The position numbers and the translations under genes were made by a program. The notes beneath the pieces were generated by a model that was not told where the DNA came from, ran no database searches, and saw only the letters and a list, made by a program, of their open reading frames with translations. From an uncultured Roseburia sp. (GTDB lineage Bacteria; Bacillota; Clostridia; Lachnospirales; Lachnospiraceae), in contig CAJTYI010000074.1 in NCBI GenBank assembly GCA_910584215.1, positions 1-15,378 on the forward strand: a stretch of DNA of 15,378 nt, written 5' to 3'. This document shows positions 13,725 through 15,378 of this stretch, one piece after another. Positions within the stretch are counted from its first letter, which is position 1, and every line of letters starts with the position of its first letter.

Positions 13725-14846
13725 TCACATGCTCTGCCAATAAATGATCGTAATATCCTCATTGCCGCACTCCCAAAGCACATTGACCAGCGCATACTCT
13801 GCCTCTTTCTTTGTCTGGGAAGCATCCGTAAATACAAACACTTTATCATAATTTGCAGCATTGTATAAATATGTCATTCTGTTCCTGTCATAAACGCTTG
13901 GCAGCAGATACCGCACATGCAGCGGATAATCCTGCGCGCTGCTGACCTCCACCGGCCCTCTGGTCGTCGCGTGAAACCGCACATCTGCCCCCTGCTCCTC
14001 CAACTTGGCAGCAACATAGAGTCCGGGAAACATAAATTCCTCGGTCCCAAGGACAAGCATTTTCTTTCCAGATATATCATCTAAATTTAATCCTATTTTA
14101 ATTATAGTCTCTCTCCAGAGATAATCGCAGGCATTTTGGTATGTTTTCCCGTCTGTTAGCGTTCTGGCATCAACCGCACCTGCTACTTTTAGCACTTGAT
14201 AAGAGCACGGCGGCTTCTCCTGACTGCCAGCAAAATACACACCATTCTTTACACAGGATGCCGCCCGCTCTGCGAACATGCTCCTGTCTGCCTCCATCAG
14301 TGTATGCAGCGCAATACCCTCCCTTTGATAACGGCACTTTTCTTCCTGCTCCATGCAATTGAGCAGTGATGCGACAGAAAAGCGCAGTCTTTCCCCGTAT
14401 TCTGACTGCAGCCGGGTGACCAGATTTAGAATTGTCCTGCCAGTCGTCACTTCGTCGTCGACAAAAATAATTCTGACACCGGAATCGCGCAAAAAATCCA
14501 ATCCATTTTTTACCACTCTTTGTTCTGTTGCGTGGCTGTGTTCTTCCAAAAACTCCAAATACTCCTTGCCATCTATAGTTTCACGCGTTGTCTGTATATA
14601 AGGACACGCAAGAGATACCGAAACAGCGGCGCCTATGGCGGTTGCCGTCTCCGCAAAACCCACAATCAGCAATTGTTCCTCTCTGTATTCCTGCCGCAGT
14701 ATGTGCGCCAATGTCTCAAACATGGCAAGCGTCTCATTGGGCTGTGCCGGCATATATTTCCCCTGAAGCCGGTTTACCATCAAATAGGGACGTTTTTTGT
14801 TATTTTCCCGCTGTGCAATGCGAATCAGATGTTCCACTTTATACAT
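13725..14846 (-). CDS. phosphoribosyltransferase with TRSP domain
   Basis: The protein is 373 aa from the chosen start. Residues 40-190 are a PRTase fold: GFAETATAIGAAV (63-75), a TTRE segment near 86-89 and the PRPP loop IIFVDDEVTTGRT (126-138), which is a near-canonical DDxxTTGRT. Residues about 240-365 match the TRSP domain, with LVLGTEEFMFPG (264-275) and HATTRGP (292-298); the TRSP signature itself reads TRGP here. In ter clusters this protein pairs with the StiP-type PRTase, exactly as seen here with the partner immediately downstream, and the pair is predicted to make a nucleoside-like metabolite. I chose ATG 14846, with AAAGGAG about 10 bases upstream; the frame extends nine codons to a TTG lacking a ribosome site. 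Soluble, with no membrane segment. Confidence 0.88.
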   Translation of the reverse strand: MYKVEHLIRIAQRENNKKRPYLMVNRLQGKYMPAQPNETLAMFETLAHILRQEYREEQLLIVGFAETATAIGAAVSVSLACPYIQTTRETIDGKEYLEFLEEHSHATEQRVVKNGLDFLRDSGVRIIFVDDEVTTGRTILNLVTRLQSEYGERLRFSVASLLNCMEQEEKCRYQREGIALHTLMEADRSMFAERAASCVKNGVYFAGSQEKPPCSYQVLKVAGAVDARTLTDGKTYQNACDYLWRETIIKIGLNLDDISGKKMLVLGTEEFMFPGLYVAAKLEEQGADVRFHATTRGPVEVSSAQDYPLHVRYLLPSVYDRNRMTYLYNAANYDKVFVFTDASQTKKEAEYALVNVLWECGNEDITIIYWQSM

Positions 14847-14898
14847 GAAATTGCTTCTCCTTTCACTTGCCAAGTTACAATATTAATCTGATCGAGCC

Positions 14899-15028
14899 GG
14901 AAGTTCTTCCCCCGCTCATCGCGCGAGACGCGCACAGCTTTCGCTGTTCTTTTACTTTCGCGCCCCGTGCGCAGGACGAAGCTTTTCCATTCCGCAGGCT
15001 GCGCATATATTTTTCTAATATAGGAATG
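14899..15028 (-). other. structured GC-rich intergenic element upstream of the PRTase genes
   Basis: Five hairpins are packed into 130 bases of the 389-base gap. GGAA/TTCC is at 14899-14910. GCGCG/CGCGC (14921-14933) has a 3-base loop. ACAGC/GCTGT (14934-14947) has a GAAA tetraloop when read on the minus strand. GCGC/GCGC is at 14960-14972. A long-range CATTCC (14988-14993) / GGAATG (15023-15028) pair encloses TATATT/AATATA (15006-15022). The GNRA loop favours the minus-strand RNA, which would be the leader of the PRTase operon. I do not recognise a known riboswitch. It could also be a REP-like extragenic repeat. The rest of the gap, 15029-15082, shows nothing else. Confidence 0.5.
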
Positions 15029-15082
15029 ACATTCGCTTAGGCGTTTCTCACAACAGAGGATTTCCTATGACATAAAAATAAA

Positions 15083-15121
15083 AAATATGCCTGATAGCTC
15101 ACTTCGCTAACAGGCATTTTC
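15083..15121 (-). terminator. intrinsic terminator (minus strand) in the gap upstream of the PRTase genes
   Basis: ATGCCTG (15087-15093) pairs with CAGGCAT (15111-15117). After an A-A mismatch, TAGC pairs with GCTA around a 7-base loop. On the minus strand it is followed by ATTTTTTATTTTTA. It ends the transcript of the gene entering from the right edge, and also lies downstream of the promoter at 15193-15222, so it can act as an attenuator. A second hairpin, GTGGGA/TCCCAC (15126-15153), directly precedes it. Confidence 0.8.
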
Positions 15122-15192
15122 CACTGTGGGAAATCTTGACTCAACTGTCCCACCCTGCTGTGATTCTTTCCGCCTATTTTTCTCTAACGGAA

Positions 15193-15222
15193 AGTATAGC
15201 ACAAAATAACAAAAATTGGCAA
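15193..15222 (-). promoter_or_regulatory. sigma-A promoter reading toward the PRTase genes
   Basis: On the minus strand, TTGCCA (15217-15222, five of six) is followed after 18 bases by TATACT (15193-15198, five of six), with TGC before it as an extended -10. Transcription would start near 15186 and run straight into the terminator at 15083-15121. The product would be either a short RNA of about 100 bases or, on read-through, a roughly 340-base leader for the PRTase-TRSP gene. Confidence 0.65.
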
Positions 15223-15235
15223 ATTTTATATTTAT

Positions 15236-15378
15236 TTAATAAAACGGAAACGCGCTTATAAATTCCTCCAAGCATTGTATTCGCCGGTGTTTTAACAACA
15301 CATCCGCATAGATTCCCCTCGTATCCGCATAAAGTTTTTGCAGATGAAGCTCACGCGCATCTGTCGTCATCCCTTCCA
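15236..15378 (-). CDS. 3' end of an unidentified minus-strand gene (partial)
   Basis: The frame entering from the right edge is open for 47 codons and stops at TAA 15236-15238. The other two minus frames have stops near the edge. The tail is mostly helical and charged and ends in EEFISAFPFY. I cannot assign a family. Ter biosynthetic modules usually include ATP-grasp, HAD phosphatase and HpcH/CitE-like aldolase genes next to the PRTase pair, so this may be one of them, but that is a guess from context. The strong terminator downstream supports a real gene end here. Confidence 0.6.
   Translation of the reverse strand, partial: EGMTTDARELHLQKLYADTRGIYADVLLKHRRIQCLEEFISAFPFY

Noticed and set aside
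15040..15117. 26-codon minus-strand frame starting in the terminator stem
   Set aside because: The ATG is buried in the terminator hairpin, no good ribosome site precedes it and it spans the U-run; it is more likely non-coding.
1..15378. tRNA, rRNA, insertion sequences or prophage genes
   Set aside because: No cloverleaf, rRNA-like stretch, transposase motifs or terminal inverted repeats flanked by duplications were seen.

Overview
The window looks like a low-to-mid GC Clostridia genome, most likely Lachnospiraceae-like. I infer this from the protein flavour, strong AGGAGG-type ribosome binding sites, T-rich intrinsic terminators and ter/yce gene content; no rRNA or other taxonomic marker is present. 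It carries a tellurium-resistance-type (Ter) stress locus with both known halves: a metal/membrane half (TerD paralogs, TelA, a cation ATPase) and part of the predicted nucleoside-like 'biosynthetic module' (two phosphoribosyltransferase-type proteins and a YceG-like protein).

Layout. Positions 1-290 hold the possible tail of a plus-strand gene and a perfect 15-bp terminator hairpin. A long minus-strand gene series runs from about 11.3 kb down to 0.29 kb. In transcription order it is: a cytoplasmic trypsin-like protease with a YceG-like N-terminal segment, a rhomboid protease, YceG, TelA, two close TerD paralogs, a TerZ-like paralog, and a PMCA-type (P2B) calcium ATPase. Protease, rhomboid and YceG are separated by 4-9 bases and look translationally coupled. 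The later part is broken by two unusual intergenic repeat blocks: three 37-bp tandem units before telA and nearly three 35-bp units between the terD genes.

At 11.2-11.5 kb a divergent promoter region faces the opposite way and drives an AIM24-family gene. From the right edge a second minus-strand series enters: the tail of an unidentified gene, a promoter-plus-terminator leader, a strongly structured intergenic stretch, a PRTase-TRSP protein and a StiP-type PRTase with a C-terminal PELOTA-like domain.

Working model (inference). TerD-family proteins bind calcium and the ATPase exports it, so the left half couples Ca2+ handling to TelA and the membrane. The PRTase pair and YceG make or sense a small ribosyl-containing molecule. 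The protease/rhomboid pair adds a proteolytic arm. The most notable observation is that YceG appears to be built from three copies of one unit, and a fourth copy is fused to the trypsin-like protease.
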